DNA of 9,485 nucleotides, from positions 1 through 9,485 of the forward strand of contig JAADHA010000302.1 of NCBI GenBank assembly GCA_013152105.1, given 5' to 3'. This DNA is from Oligoflexia bacterium (GTDB lineage: Bacteria > Myxococcota_A > UBA796 > UBA2385). Positions 1-9,264 of this stretch are shown piece by piece; position 1 is the first letter of the stretch, and each line of letters begins with the position of its first letter. The notes beneath the pieces are model-generated. The model saw nothing but the letters and a program-made list of their open reading frames with translations. It did not search any database and was not told the origin of the DNA. The position numbers and the translations under genes were made by a program.

Positions 1-1
1 C

Positions 2-241
2 GCGACCGGCTTCTCGCTGGCGTCGGCCCTGCGCCTGCAGGATGACGCCTGGTTCGACGGCTTGTGGGGCACCACCCGCCTGTTCGGAGGCTGGACCGGC
101 GGCAGCTTTGCGCTGGGCGGCGACCTGGGCAACGCCATCATGTTGGCGATGCTGACGGCCCCGCCACTGCCGTCGCCGCAGCCCTCGCCGCAGCCCTCGC
201 CGCAGCCCTCGCCAGATCCTCAGGCAGTCGTCACACCGTAG
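2..241 (+). CDS. C-terminal end of an unrecognised protein with a QPSP-repeat tail (partial at 5' edge)
   Basis: The second frame is open from the window edge to a TAG at 239-241 and gives 79 residues; the other two forward frames are closed by stops within about 160 bases. I do not recognise the family. The visible part begins with a Gly- and aromatic-rich stretch (LWGTTRLFGGWTGGSFALGG), continues through a short hydrophobic segment (GNAIMLAMLTA, about residues 45-55), and ends in a Pro-rich tail with three exact QPSP units and then DPQAVVTP. Such a tail is probably disordered or a linker. The next gene starts 52 bases downstream on the same strand and also has a Pro/Gln-rich region, so the two may be co-transcribed and work together; this is inference. 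The frame choice is well supported, the function is unknown. Confidence 0.6.
   Translation, partial: ATGFSLASALRLQDDAWFDGLWGTTRLFGGWTGGSFALGGDLGNAIMLAMLTAPPLPSPQPSPQPSPQPSPDPQAVVTP
179..214 (+). repeat. Three tandem 12-base units encoding QPSP
   Basis: Three consecutive copies of CAGCCCTCGCCG, the last ending in CCA, are preceded by a partial unit (CCGTCGCCG at 170-178). They keep the reading frame of the truncated gene and encode QPSPQPSPQPSP. In-frame units of this kind can gain or lose copies without breaking the protein. Confidence 0.85.
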
Positions 242-293
242 GGTCTCGCGATGCGGTAAGGTGTAGCTGTTTCGCGCTCTCCCTGAGGTCACC

Positions 294-1337
294 ATGGGCG
301 ATAAGCTTCAGCAGACCAGCACTCCTTCAGGTCCCTCGACTCAGACGCCGCCTCAGCAGTCGACGCCGCAGCCAGATGCCCAGGACCAGGTCGGGAATGC
401 CTTCATCCAGCAGCAGACCGGTCCCATGACCTACGACGCCGCGTTGGGGGACTTTCTGGGCCCCAAGCTGTACGACGCCCTGTCCAAGCAGCTCACGGAC
501 GCCAAGCTGCTCGGCCACGCACAGTCGGCGGTCGGTAGCGCCACAACGGCCCTGAACACCTACTTGCAGGGCAACGTAGAGGCGACCGACCAACAGGCTG
601 CTGCCGCCTTCGTCAAGGCCCTGGATGCTGAACTGAAGAAGGGCGCCGCCCAATTCCTCAAAGAGTCTGATCTGGGCGACGCCCTGCGGGGCTGGGTCGA
701 CGAGCACCCACTCAGCCTGGCCACGGCGGCGGTGGCTGGGGCGGCTGCCTACATCCTGACCAACCAGGACCTGCCGCTCATCCAGACCAGCAAGAGCTTG
801 GGGGGGGGACACTCGGTCTTTGGCGGGGTTGACCCCGGCCGCACGCTGGACCTCGCCCTGGAACAGGTGCGGGTGGGCTACCGATACCAGTCTGCGGGTA
901 CAAAAGCCGAGCTGATGGGGGACTACTTCGGTAGCGACGGTGGCTACCAGCTCACGGGTAGCCTCCAACAGGACCTGGGCGCCTATGGCGCGATGAACGC
1001 CAGTGGCCTGCACTCCGAACGATCGGGGGCGACCAAGGACCGCTTGGACCTGGGCTACCACAACGACGCCCTGGCCGCGAACGCCTACTACCAGCGTGAC
1101 CGAACGGCCGAGTCCGACCTCACCACCTTGGGCGGGCGCCTGGCGAACGTGGCGGCGCCGGATCAGCTCCAGGCCTATGTTCGTGGAGAAGCCCGCTCGG
1201 ACGGATCATGGGAAGGCGCGGGCGGTATCTCCAAGCAGGTCAAGGACTGGGGCTGGGGTGTCGAGGGCTACGCCAACCAGAACGCCCAGGGGGTCAATGA
1301 CTCGGGTGTTCGCGCGGCGCTGCACTTCAATTTCTAG
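294..1337 (+). CDS. Unrecognised protein: disordered N-terminus, helical middle, beta-barrel-like C-terminal half
   Basis: This gives 347 residues. The ATG at 294 follows a GAGG ribosome-binding site at 285-288 with 5 bases between. Residues 1-32 are rich in Pro, Gln, Thr and Ser and look disordered. Residues 45-135 are Ala-rich and probably helical. Residues 138-163 include a moderately hydrophobic stretch (LATAAVAGAAAYIL). From about residue 183 to the end there are ten or so short alternating-polarity segments (for example LEQVRVGYRYQ, YQLTGSLQQDLG, LDLGYHND, DQLQAYVRGEARSDG, WGWGVEGYANQ), closing with ALHFNF. A C-terminal Phe after a final amphipathic strand is a known signature of outer-membrane beta-barrels read by the BAM complex. 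Oddly, there is no Sec signal peptide: the N-terminus is polar, without a charged-then-hydrophobic start. It could be a barrel exported by another route, a soluble beta-rich protein, or a cargo or structural part of a secretion apparatus. I do not recognise the family. Confidence 0.8.
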   Translation: MGDKLQQTSTPSGPSTQTPPQQSTPQPDAQDQVGNAFIQQQTGPMTYDAALGDFLGPKLYDALSKQLTDAKLLGHAQSAVGSATTALNTYLQGNVEATDQQAAAAFVKALDAELKKGAAQFLKESDLGDALRGWVDEHPLSLATAAVAGAAAYILTNQDLPLIQTSKSLGGGHSVFGGVDPGRTLDLALEQVRVGYRYQSAGTKAELMGDYFGSDGGYQLTGSLQQDLGAYGAMNASGLHSERSGATKDRLDLGYHNDALAANAYYQRDRTAESDLTTLGGRLANVAAPDQLQAYVRGEARSDGSWEGAGGISKQVKDWGWGVEGYANQNAQGVNDSGVRAALHFNF

Positions 1338-1396
1338 GAGCCGTCGGGGAAGCTCTCCCGTCGCCGGCTCGCTGGTCCACCCTCGCTCCCAAGCAA

Positions 1397-1428
1397 AGAG
1401 CCCGCCCCGGTCTCCCGGAGCGGGCTCT
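1397..1428. terminator. Bidirectional hairpin terminator between converging genes
   Basis: A 9-base stem (AGAGCCCGC paired with GCGGGCTCT) is followed, after one C/A mismatch, by an inner CCGG/CCGG stem and a TCTC loop, so the whole 32-base hairpin is nearly perfect. It lies 59 bases past the stop of the barrel-like gene and 42 bases past the stop of groEL, which converge on it. The T content after the stem is modest on both strands (CTCTGTTGGTTGG on plus, CTCTTTGCTTGG on minus). Position and stem strength support a shared intrinsic terminator; the weak T-tracts keep the confidence short of certain. Confidence 0.75.
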
Positions 1429-1470
1429 GTTGGTTGGGTCTCTACGGGTTCGATGCCCGCAGAGGGGGGC

Positions 1471-3141
<1,671 letters not shown>

Positions 3142-3148
3142 GGTGGTT

Positions 3149-3171
3149 TCTCCTGGGGCGCGGTTGGCCCC
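3149..3171 (-). promoter_or_regulatory. groEL: groEL ribosome-binding site with an adjoining GC hairpin
   Basis: On the minus strand an AGGAGA Shine-Dalgarno sequence (3149-3154) lies 7 bases before the groEL ATG. Directly upstream, 3155-3171 can fold as GGGGC, a 7-base loop, then GCCCC, so an all-GC 5-base stem abuts the ribosome-binding site. Such a stem could stabilise the processed groEL message or set the rate of initiation relative to groES; that role is inference. The Shine-Dalgarno is solid, the hairpin is only a paper fold. Confidence 0.5.
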
Positions 3172-3259
3172 GGTCTAGTGATTGCGGCGTGCTGTGGTTC
3201 AGCAGCCAGGCAGAAGAGAGGTGGCGCGAGCAGGTCGCTCGTGATGGATGGAGACGGGT

Positions 3260-3550
3260 TCAGTGCTCGATGACTGCCAGCACGTCCTGTTCGCGGAGGA
3301 TGATGTGCTCGACGCCGTCCAGCTTGACTTCGTCGCCGGTGTACTTGCCGAACAGCACGTGATCACCGGCTGCCAGCGTCATCGTGTGGATCTTGCCGTC
3401 CTTGGCGACGCGGCCGGAGCCAACGGCGATGACCTGTGCTTCCATCGGCTTTTCCTTGGCAGCGTCGGGGATGATGAGGCCAGAGGACGTCTTCTCTTCG
3501 GCGTCAACGCGCTTGACGAGAACACGATCGTAGAGGGGGCGGAGCTTCAT
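3260..3550 (-). CDS. groES: Co-chaperonin GroES (Cpn10), 96 residues
   Basis: GroES forms the seven-subunit lid that binds the GroEL ring and closes the folding chamber. The sequence starts MKLRPLYDRVLVKRVDAEEKT, the conserved first beta segment. A mobile loop follows with the GLIIPDAAKEKP motif (about residues 24-35), whose hydrophobic triplet docks on the GroEL apical domain. The core motif GDHVLFGKYTGDEVKLDG is followed by a C-terminal ILREQDVLAVIEH strand. Length is normal for the family (95-100). The ATG follows an AGGAGA site at 3559-3564 with 8 bases between. It is the first gene of the groES-groEL operon, facing away from dnaK across a 629-base gap. Confidence 0.99.
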   Translation of the reverse strand: MKLRPLYDRVLVKRVDAEEKTSSGLIIPDAAKEKPMEAQVIAVGSGRVAKDGKIHTMTLAAGDHVLFGKYTGDEVKLDGVEHIILREQDVLAVIEH

Positions 3551-3558
3551 GATTCAGA

Positions 3559-3564
3559 TCTCCT
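3559..3564 (-). promoter_or_regulatory. groES: groES ribosome-binding site inside a short inverted repeat
   Basis: The AGGAGA site on the minus strand is 8 bases from the groES ATG and fixes that start. It lies within TTCAGGAGATCTGAA, in which TTCAG and CTGAA can pair and leave GAGAT in a 5-base loop. A 5-base stem is weak, so any temperature-dependent masking of the site is speculation. Confidence 0.6.
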
Positions 3565-3666
3565 GAAGATCAAGTGGTGGAGGGGAGGGGGTGCGCGGGC
3601 GGGCCGAGAGGCGGCCGCGTGGCCGACACGACCCAGCAGATTTGGGCTTCTGCTTGTCGCAGGCCG

Positions 3667-3695
3667 GGAGTAGGCACGCGGATCGAGCGCGTCAA
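3667..3695 (-). promoter_or_regulatory. Candidate groES-groEL promoter
   Basis: Reading the minus strand, TTGACG (3690-3695) is followed after 17 bases by TACTCC (3667-3672). The first matches the housekeeping -35 consensus at five of six bases with ideal spacing; the -10 match is poor. It would give a leader of about 110 bases before groES. It is the best -35-like hexamer I noticed upstream of groES, but in GC-rich DNA this remains a guess. Confidence 0.25.
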
Positions 3696-3718
3696 GCGCC
3701 TGGGCTGCGAAAACGACG

Positions 3719-3747
3719 GACCGCCGAGCCACGAGGACTCGGCGGTC
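3719..3747. promoter_or_regulatory. Perfect 10-base inverted repeat with 9-base spacer: operator or hairpin
   Basis: GACCGCCGAG at 3719-3728 and CTCGGCGGTC at 3738-3747 are exact reverse complements separated by 9 bases. It lies 169 bases upstream of the groES start and 24 bases upstream of the candidate groES -35. The arm and spacer sizes resemble those of CIRCE (9-base arms, 9-base spacer), but the sequence does not. As RNA it would be a strong stem; on the minus strand a TTTT run begins about 6 bases past the stem, so a weak terminator is the main alternative to a protein-binding operator. Confidence 0.5.
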
Positions 3748-4167
3748 GAAGTTGTCAGCAGTACCGCACCCGACGAGATGCCGGGCCGGCGCCGGTCCGC
3801 CCCCACGCCCCGACAGAACAGGGCACGGACGTCTGGGTTTAAGGGCGTGGGCTTGGACATCTGGTGGTGTTGCAGACTTCGTGCCAGTTCCATGTAGTGA
3901 ATGATTACAGTGGTTTGTTGGCTGTCTTCTCCGCTCCATGCTCAAGGAGCGCGACATCTGGGTCACGGTCCGAGCCCCACCTCGACCTTCATCTCCTGGT
4001 GCCATCCTGCTGCCTTGCCCTTGTCGCCAAAGGGACCGCGATTACCCTTGCCGCGACACCGCCGGTGCCACTTGCACTGGCTTCGTAGCGTCTCAATCGA
4101 CGCGCTTCTACGCAGCTCTACTCACCGCACGAACCGCACCCGTCACGCTTCGCGCTGGCGGCCCCTC

Positions 4168-4173
4168 GGAGGA
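4168..4173 (+). promoter_or_regulatory. dnaK: dnaK ribosome-binding site that decides the start codon
   Basis: GGAGGA lies 6 bases before the ATG at 4180. The same frame is open up to an ATG at 3901, but the 93 extra residues are low-complexity and Arg/His-rich, and DnaK proteins begin at the MGKIIGIDLGTT sequence encoded from 4180. Both the site and the homology choose 4180. Confidence 0.9.
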
Positions 4174-4179
4174 CTCCCC

Positions 4180-6084
<1,905 letters not shown>

Positions 6085-6094
6085 GTCTCATTCG

Positions 6095-6113
6095 CCACCG
6101 CAAGCGGCGGTGG
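6095..6113 (+). other. Short hairpin between dnaK and dnaJ
   Basis: CCACCGC (6095-6101) and GCGGTGG (6107-6113) form a 7-base stem with a 5-base loop, beginning 10 bases after the dnaK stop. The following TTCAATC is not a good T-tract. It may be a weak attenuator or an mRNA-stabilising stem that lowers dnaJ expression below dnaK. The rest of the 109-base gap holds only the dnaJ ribosome-binding site. Confidence 0.4.
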
Positions 6114-6193
6114 TTCAATCCCCGCGCCCGGAGGACGCCTTGGCCCCTTCGGGCGTCGGTGTGCCCGGGTGACCGGGCTGGAGGGCCAGCAGC

Positions 6194-7324
6194 ATGTCGC
6201 CTCCCCGCGACTACTACACGGTGCTCGGCGTTGGCCGGGACGCCAGCGATGTGGAGATCAAGAAGTCCTACCGCAAGCTGGCGATGAAGTACCACCCGGA
6301 CCGAAATCCCGACGACCCCCAGGCTGAGAACCAGTTCAAGGAAGCCAGCGAAGCCTACTCGGTGCTGTCTGATGCAGAGAAGCGGGCGACCTATGACCGC
6401 TTCGGTCATGCGGGTCTCCGAGGCGCTGGCGTAGACCCGGGCTTTGCCAACGCCGAAGAGATCTTCAGCCAGTTCTCGGATATGTTCGGGGACCTGTTCG
6501 GCTTTGGTGGGGGTGGTCGCGGACGGGGTCGATCTCGCGGTCCCCAGCTTCGCCGAGGCGCGGACACCGCCTATTCGCTGGAGCTCGAATTTCTAGAGGC
6601 CGTGCATGGCGTGACCCGCGAGATCACCGTGCCGCGGTACGCCGTGTGTGGGACCTGCTCCGGCAGCGGCGCCGAGCCGGGGACCCAGCCCAGCGCCTGC
6701 AGCACTTGCGGCGGCGTGGGGCAGGTCATCCAGGGCCACGGCTTTCTGCGGATCCGCACGGTCTGTCCCGGCTGTGGGGGGCGTGGCAAGGTCGTGACCA
6801 GCCCTTGTAAGGAATGCGAGGGAGTCGGTCGCACCCGCGTCACGGACAGTCTGTCGGTCACGGTCCCACCCGGGGTGGACTCCGGCTTGCAGTTGCGACT
6901 GAGCGGGCGCGGCGACGAGGGTGACCCGGGCGCCCCGCCTGGAGACCTCTACGTCCACATCAACGTCGCCGACCACGAACGCTTCCGCCGCAACGGCGTG
7001 GACATCGTCGTCGAGGTGCCGATCAGCTACCCCCAGGCCTGCTTGGGCGCGACCCTGAAGGTGCCGACCGTCGATGACGAAGAAGAACTGGAGATCCCGG
7101 CGGGGACCCCCTCGGGCAAGGTCTTCACCCTCAAGGGCAAGGGCGTACCTCGCCTGGGTCGGCGAGGCGGTCGCGGAGATCACCATGTGCAGGTGGTGGT
7201 CGCGGTGCCCAAGAAGCTCAGCGAAGAAGAGGAAGAGATCATTCGAAAGCTGGCAGAGCTGCAGGATGAACGGGTCGCTGAGAAGGGCTTCTGGAAGGAA
7301 TTCCTCGGTCGCTTCTCTAGCTGA
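6194..7324 (+). CDS. dnaJ: Chaperone protein DnaJ (Hsp40, type A), 376 residues
   Basis: DnaJ delivers unfolded proteins to DnaK and stimulates its ATPase. The J domain spans about residues 6-70, with the essential HPD at 34-36. A Gly/Phe- then Gly/Arg-rich linker follows (about 73-120, including SDMFGDLFGFGGGG). The zinc region has all four CxxCxGxG repeats: Cys 152/155, 169/172, 191/194 and 205/208, enough for two zinc ions. The C-terminal beta domains contain LSGRGDEGDPGAPPGDLYV and LKGKGVPRLGRRGGRGDHHV. Length equals the common 375-380. The ATG follows a GGAGGG site at 6180-6185 with 8 bases between. It is the second gene of the dnaK cluster, and the MoxR gene starts 36 bases after its stop. 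Nothing is missing, so it is the full housekeeping type rather than a DnaJ-like CbpA. Confidence 0.98.
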   Translation: MSPPRDYYTVLGVGRDASDVEIKKSYRKLAMKYHPDRNPDDPQAENQFKEASEAYSVLSDAEKRATYDRFGHAGLRGAGVDPGFANAEEIFSQFSDMFGDLFGFGGGGRGRGRSRGPQLRRGADTAYSLELEFLEAVHGVTREITVPRYAVCGTCSGSGAEPGTQPSACSTCGGVGQVIQGHGFLRIRTVCPGCGGRGKVVTSPCKECEGVGRTRVTDSLSVTVPPGVDSGLQLRLSGRGDEGDPGAPPGDLYVHINVADHERFRRNGVDIVVEVPISYPQACLGATLKVPTVDDEEELEIPAGTPSGKVFTLKGKGVPRLGRRGGRGDHHVQVVVAVPKKLSEEEEEIIRKLAELQDERVAEKGFWKEFLGRFSS

Positions 7325-7360
7325 GCGGCGCCCGGAACCTCACACGACCAGAGACCGACG

Positions 7361-8356
7361 ATGGATGAACAGCTCTCAGTTGCCGAAGTCGAGGCCCGAA
7401 TCGCCCAGGTGCAGCCCACGGTGGTCGCGATCCGAAGCGAGGTCGGCCGCCTGCTGGTCGGTCAGCGGCACATGGTCGACAGCCTGCTGGTCAGCCTGTT
7501 GGGCAACGGCCATGTGCTGCTCGAGGGCGTGCCGGGGCTGGCCAAGACCACGGCGGTTCATGCCTTTGCCCAGGCCATGAACCTGGATTTTCAGCGCATT
7601 CAGTTCACCCCCGACCTGCTGCCGGCTGATCTGCTCGGGACCCAGGTCTACAACCCCAAGGACGGTGGCTTCACGACGCACAAGGGCCCGCTCTTCGCCA
7701 ACATCATCCTGGCGGACGAGATCAACCGTGCCCCGGCCAAGGTCCAGAGCGCCCTGCTCCAGGCCATGCAGGAACGCCAGATCACCCTGGCCGATCGCAC
7801 CTGGCCGCTGCCTTTGCCCTTCCTGGTGCTGGCCACCCAGAACCCGATCGAGCAAGAGGGCACCTACCAACTCCCCGAAGCCCAGGCCGACCGCTTTCTG
7901 CTCAAGGTCGTCGTCGGCTACCCCACCAAGGCCGAAGAGCGCGAGATCCTGCTGCGATCGACCCGCCCGCCGGACCCGGTCCAGCCGGTCGCTGACGTGG
8001 CCGCCATCCTGGCCGCCCAGGACGTGGTGCGCCTGGTCCGCATGGAATCGGTCGTGGCGGACTACATCGTCGACCTGGTGCATGCGACGCGCGACCCCGG
8101 CTCGCTGCCAGGGGGCAAAGAGATCGCTCGCTTCGTCCAGTTCGGAGCCAGCCCGCGGGCGACCCTGGCCCTGGCGATCACCGCGCGGGCCCATGCCTTC
8201 CTCGAAGGCCGCGGCTTCGTTACCCCAGACGATGTCAAGGCCATGGGGGCCGATGTGATGCGGCACCGCATCCTGCTGACCTATGAAGCCGAGGCCGAGG
8301 GCGCGTCGACCGAGCAGGTCATCGAACAGATCTTCGAGCGCGTCCGCACCCCCTGA
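7361..8356 (+). CDS. moxR: MoxR-family AAA+ ATPase, 331 residues
   Basis: MoxR AAA+ ATPases are chaperone-like machines that act with von Willebrand factor A partners to mature or remodel protein complexes, often at the envelope; the symbol is a family label. The sequence has the MoxR-type Walker A (GVPGLAKTT, 56-64), Walker B (IILADEIN, 115-122), sensor 1 (LATQNP, 157-162), the QLPEAQADRF motif (170-179), and a C-terminal helical domain with GASPRA (262-267) and VTPDD (287-291). Length is typical (310-350). The start follows only a weak AGAG site at 7350-7353, so translation may depend partly on coupling to dnaJ, which ends 36 bases upstream. A second ATG at 7365 is out of frame. The DUF58 gene follows after 32 bases, the usual partner order. 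Substrates cannot be told from the sequence. Confidence 0.96.
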   Translation: MDEQLSVAEVEARIAQVQPTVVAIRSEVGRLLVGQRHMVDSLLVSLLGNGHVLLEGVPGLAKTTAVHAFAQAMNLDFQRIQFTPDLLPADLLGTQVYNPKDGGFTTHKGPLFANIILADEINRAPAKVQSALLQAMQERQITLADRTWPLPLPFLVLATQNPIEQEGTYQLPEAQADRFLLKVVVGYPTKAEEREILLRSTRPPDPVQPVADVAAILAAQDVVRLVRMESVVADYIVDLVHATRDPGSLPGGKEIARFVQFGASPRATLALAITARAHAFLEGRGFVTPDDVKAMGADVMRHRILLTYEAEAEGASTEQVIEQIFERVRTP

Positions 8357-8388
8357 GTACTCGTGAGCGGGTCGAAGGAGGCCGCAGC

Positions 8389-9264
8389 ATGCTGACCAGC
8401 GAGGAGCTTCGCCAGATCCACCGGCTGCACTTGCAGGCGGGCCGCGCGGTCGACAGCCCCTTTGGCGGCGACTACCGCAGCGCCTTCAAGGGTCGAGGCA
8501 TGGAGTTCGAAGAGGTGCGCCAGTACGTGCCCGGCGACGACGTGCGGCACATCGACTGGAATGTCACGGCGCGCAGCGGGCAGCCCTTCGTCAAGGAGTT
8601 TCGCGAGGAACGCGAGCTGATCCTGATGTTGGTGGTCGATGTCTCTGCCTCGGTCCACTTCGGCGGTGGCGGGCTGGACGGTCAGACCGACAAGCGCCGG
8701 CAGTTGGCCCGGGTCGCGGGTGCCTTGGCCTTCGCCGGGGTTCGCAACCAGGACCGCGTCGGGCTGCTCACCTTCAGTGACCGGATCGAGCACTTTGTGC
8801 CTCCTCGCAAAAGCCGCGGCCACGCCTGGTCGGTGATCCGCACGGTCTTCGAGGACCACGCCCAGGGCCTGGGCACCGACCTCCCTGGTGCCTTGGAGCA
8901 CGTGGCCCGCGTGCTCAAGCGGCGCTCGGTGGTGTGCGTACTGTCGGACTTTCTGCCCGGAGCCTCGGGTGCCGACGGCCAGCGCGAGCTGCGGGTGCTG
9001 GCCTGGCGCCACAAGGTCCACTGCTTCGTCGTACACGACCCCTTGGAGGCCCACCTGCCGCCCGTCGGCCTGGTGTCGCTCCAGGACGCTGAGACCGGCC
9101 GGACCCGCGTGGTCGACGCGGGACATGCCCGCTTGGAGCCCACGGTGGAACAGCGGATCCAGCGCCTGCGCCAGGCCGGCGCCGCCGTCTGCGAGCTGCC
9201 GGTGGACCAGGACGCCTTCCATCGCCTGGTGGCCCACTTCCGGCGCTTCGGGGGCTCGCGGTGA
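8389..9264 (+). CDS. DUF58 domain protein with vWA-type MIDAS motif, 291 residues
   Basis: DUF58 proteins are the regular partners of MoxR ATPases and probably carry or present its substrate; their biochemical role is poorly known. The family signature is complete: GRGMEFEEVRQYVPGDDVRHIDWNVTAR (28 residues, 35-62). It is followed by a beta strand and the metal-site motif DVSAS (84-88, DxSxS), with likely further MIDAS residues in GTDLPGAL (Thr 163) and VLSDFLP (Asp 187), all consistent with a metal-binding vWA-like fold. There is no signal peptide or membrane segment, so it is probably cytoplasmic. The ATG follows an excellent AAGGAGG site at 8375-8381 with 7 bases between. Its stop overlaps the next start as GTGA, which indicates translational coupling. 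Confidence 0.95.
   Translation: MLTSEELRQIHRLHLQAGRAVDSPFGGDYRSAFKGRGMEFEEVRQYVPGDDVRHIDWNVTARSGQPFVKEFREERELILMLVVDVSASVHFGGGGLDGQTDKRRQLARVAGALAFAGVRNQDRVGLLTFSDRIEHFVPPRKSRGHAWSVIRTVFEDHAQGLGTDLPGALEHVARVLKRRSVVCVLSDFLPGASGADGQRELRVLAWRHKVHCFVVHDPLEAHLPPVGLVSLQDAETGRTRVVDAGHARLEPTVEQRIQRLRQAGAAVCELPVDQDAFHRLVAHFRRFGGSR

Larger units (their letters stand above)
3551..4179. other. Divergent groES/dnaK intergenic control region (629 bases, no convincing gene)
   Basis: This stretch must hold the promoters for groES-groEL (minus strand) and dnaK (plus strand). Open frames across it have no recognisable motifs and overlap the true gene starts, so I see no gene. It contains a perfect 10-base inverted repeat (3719-3747), a CCGGCGCCGG palindrome (3785-3794), a possible groES promoter (3667-3695) and, for dnaK, only a very weak candidate (TTGTCG at 4021, 16 bases, TACCCT at 4043). 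I saw neither the CIRCE operator of HrcA (TTAGCACTC and its partner GAGTGCTAA) nor a clear heat-shock sigma-32 promoter. The part nearest dnaK (about 3890-4160) is visibly less GC-rich than the coding regions, as promoters often are. Confidence 0.7.

Noticed and set aside
327..1061. Minus-strand frame of 244 codons opposite the barrel-like gene
   Set aside because: Antisense shadow. The plus-strand gene has a ribosome-binding site, coherent strand pattern and a terminator after it.
3574..3897. Plus-strand frame of 107 codons in the same gap
   Set aside because: No motif or family resemblance, overlapped by other equally plain frames, and it spans the inverted repeat.
3547..4005. Minus-strand frame of 152 codons across the groES-dnaK gap
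   Set aside because: It overlaps the groES start in another frame, is Arg/Pro/Ala-rich without motifs, and covers the region where promoters must lie.
3901..4179. Upstream extension of dnaK to the ATG at 3901
   Set aside because: The added 93 residues are not DnaK-like, whereas 4180 has GGAGGA at the right distance and the canonical DnaK N-terminus.
3551..4179. CIRCE operator or sigma-32 promoter
   Set aside because: Neither TTAGCACTC/GAGTGCTAA nor a good CTTGAA with CCCCAT pair was found on either strand by eye.
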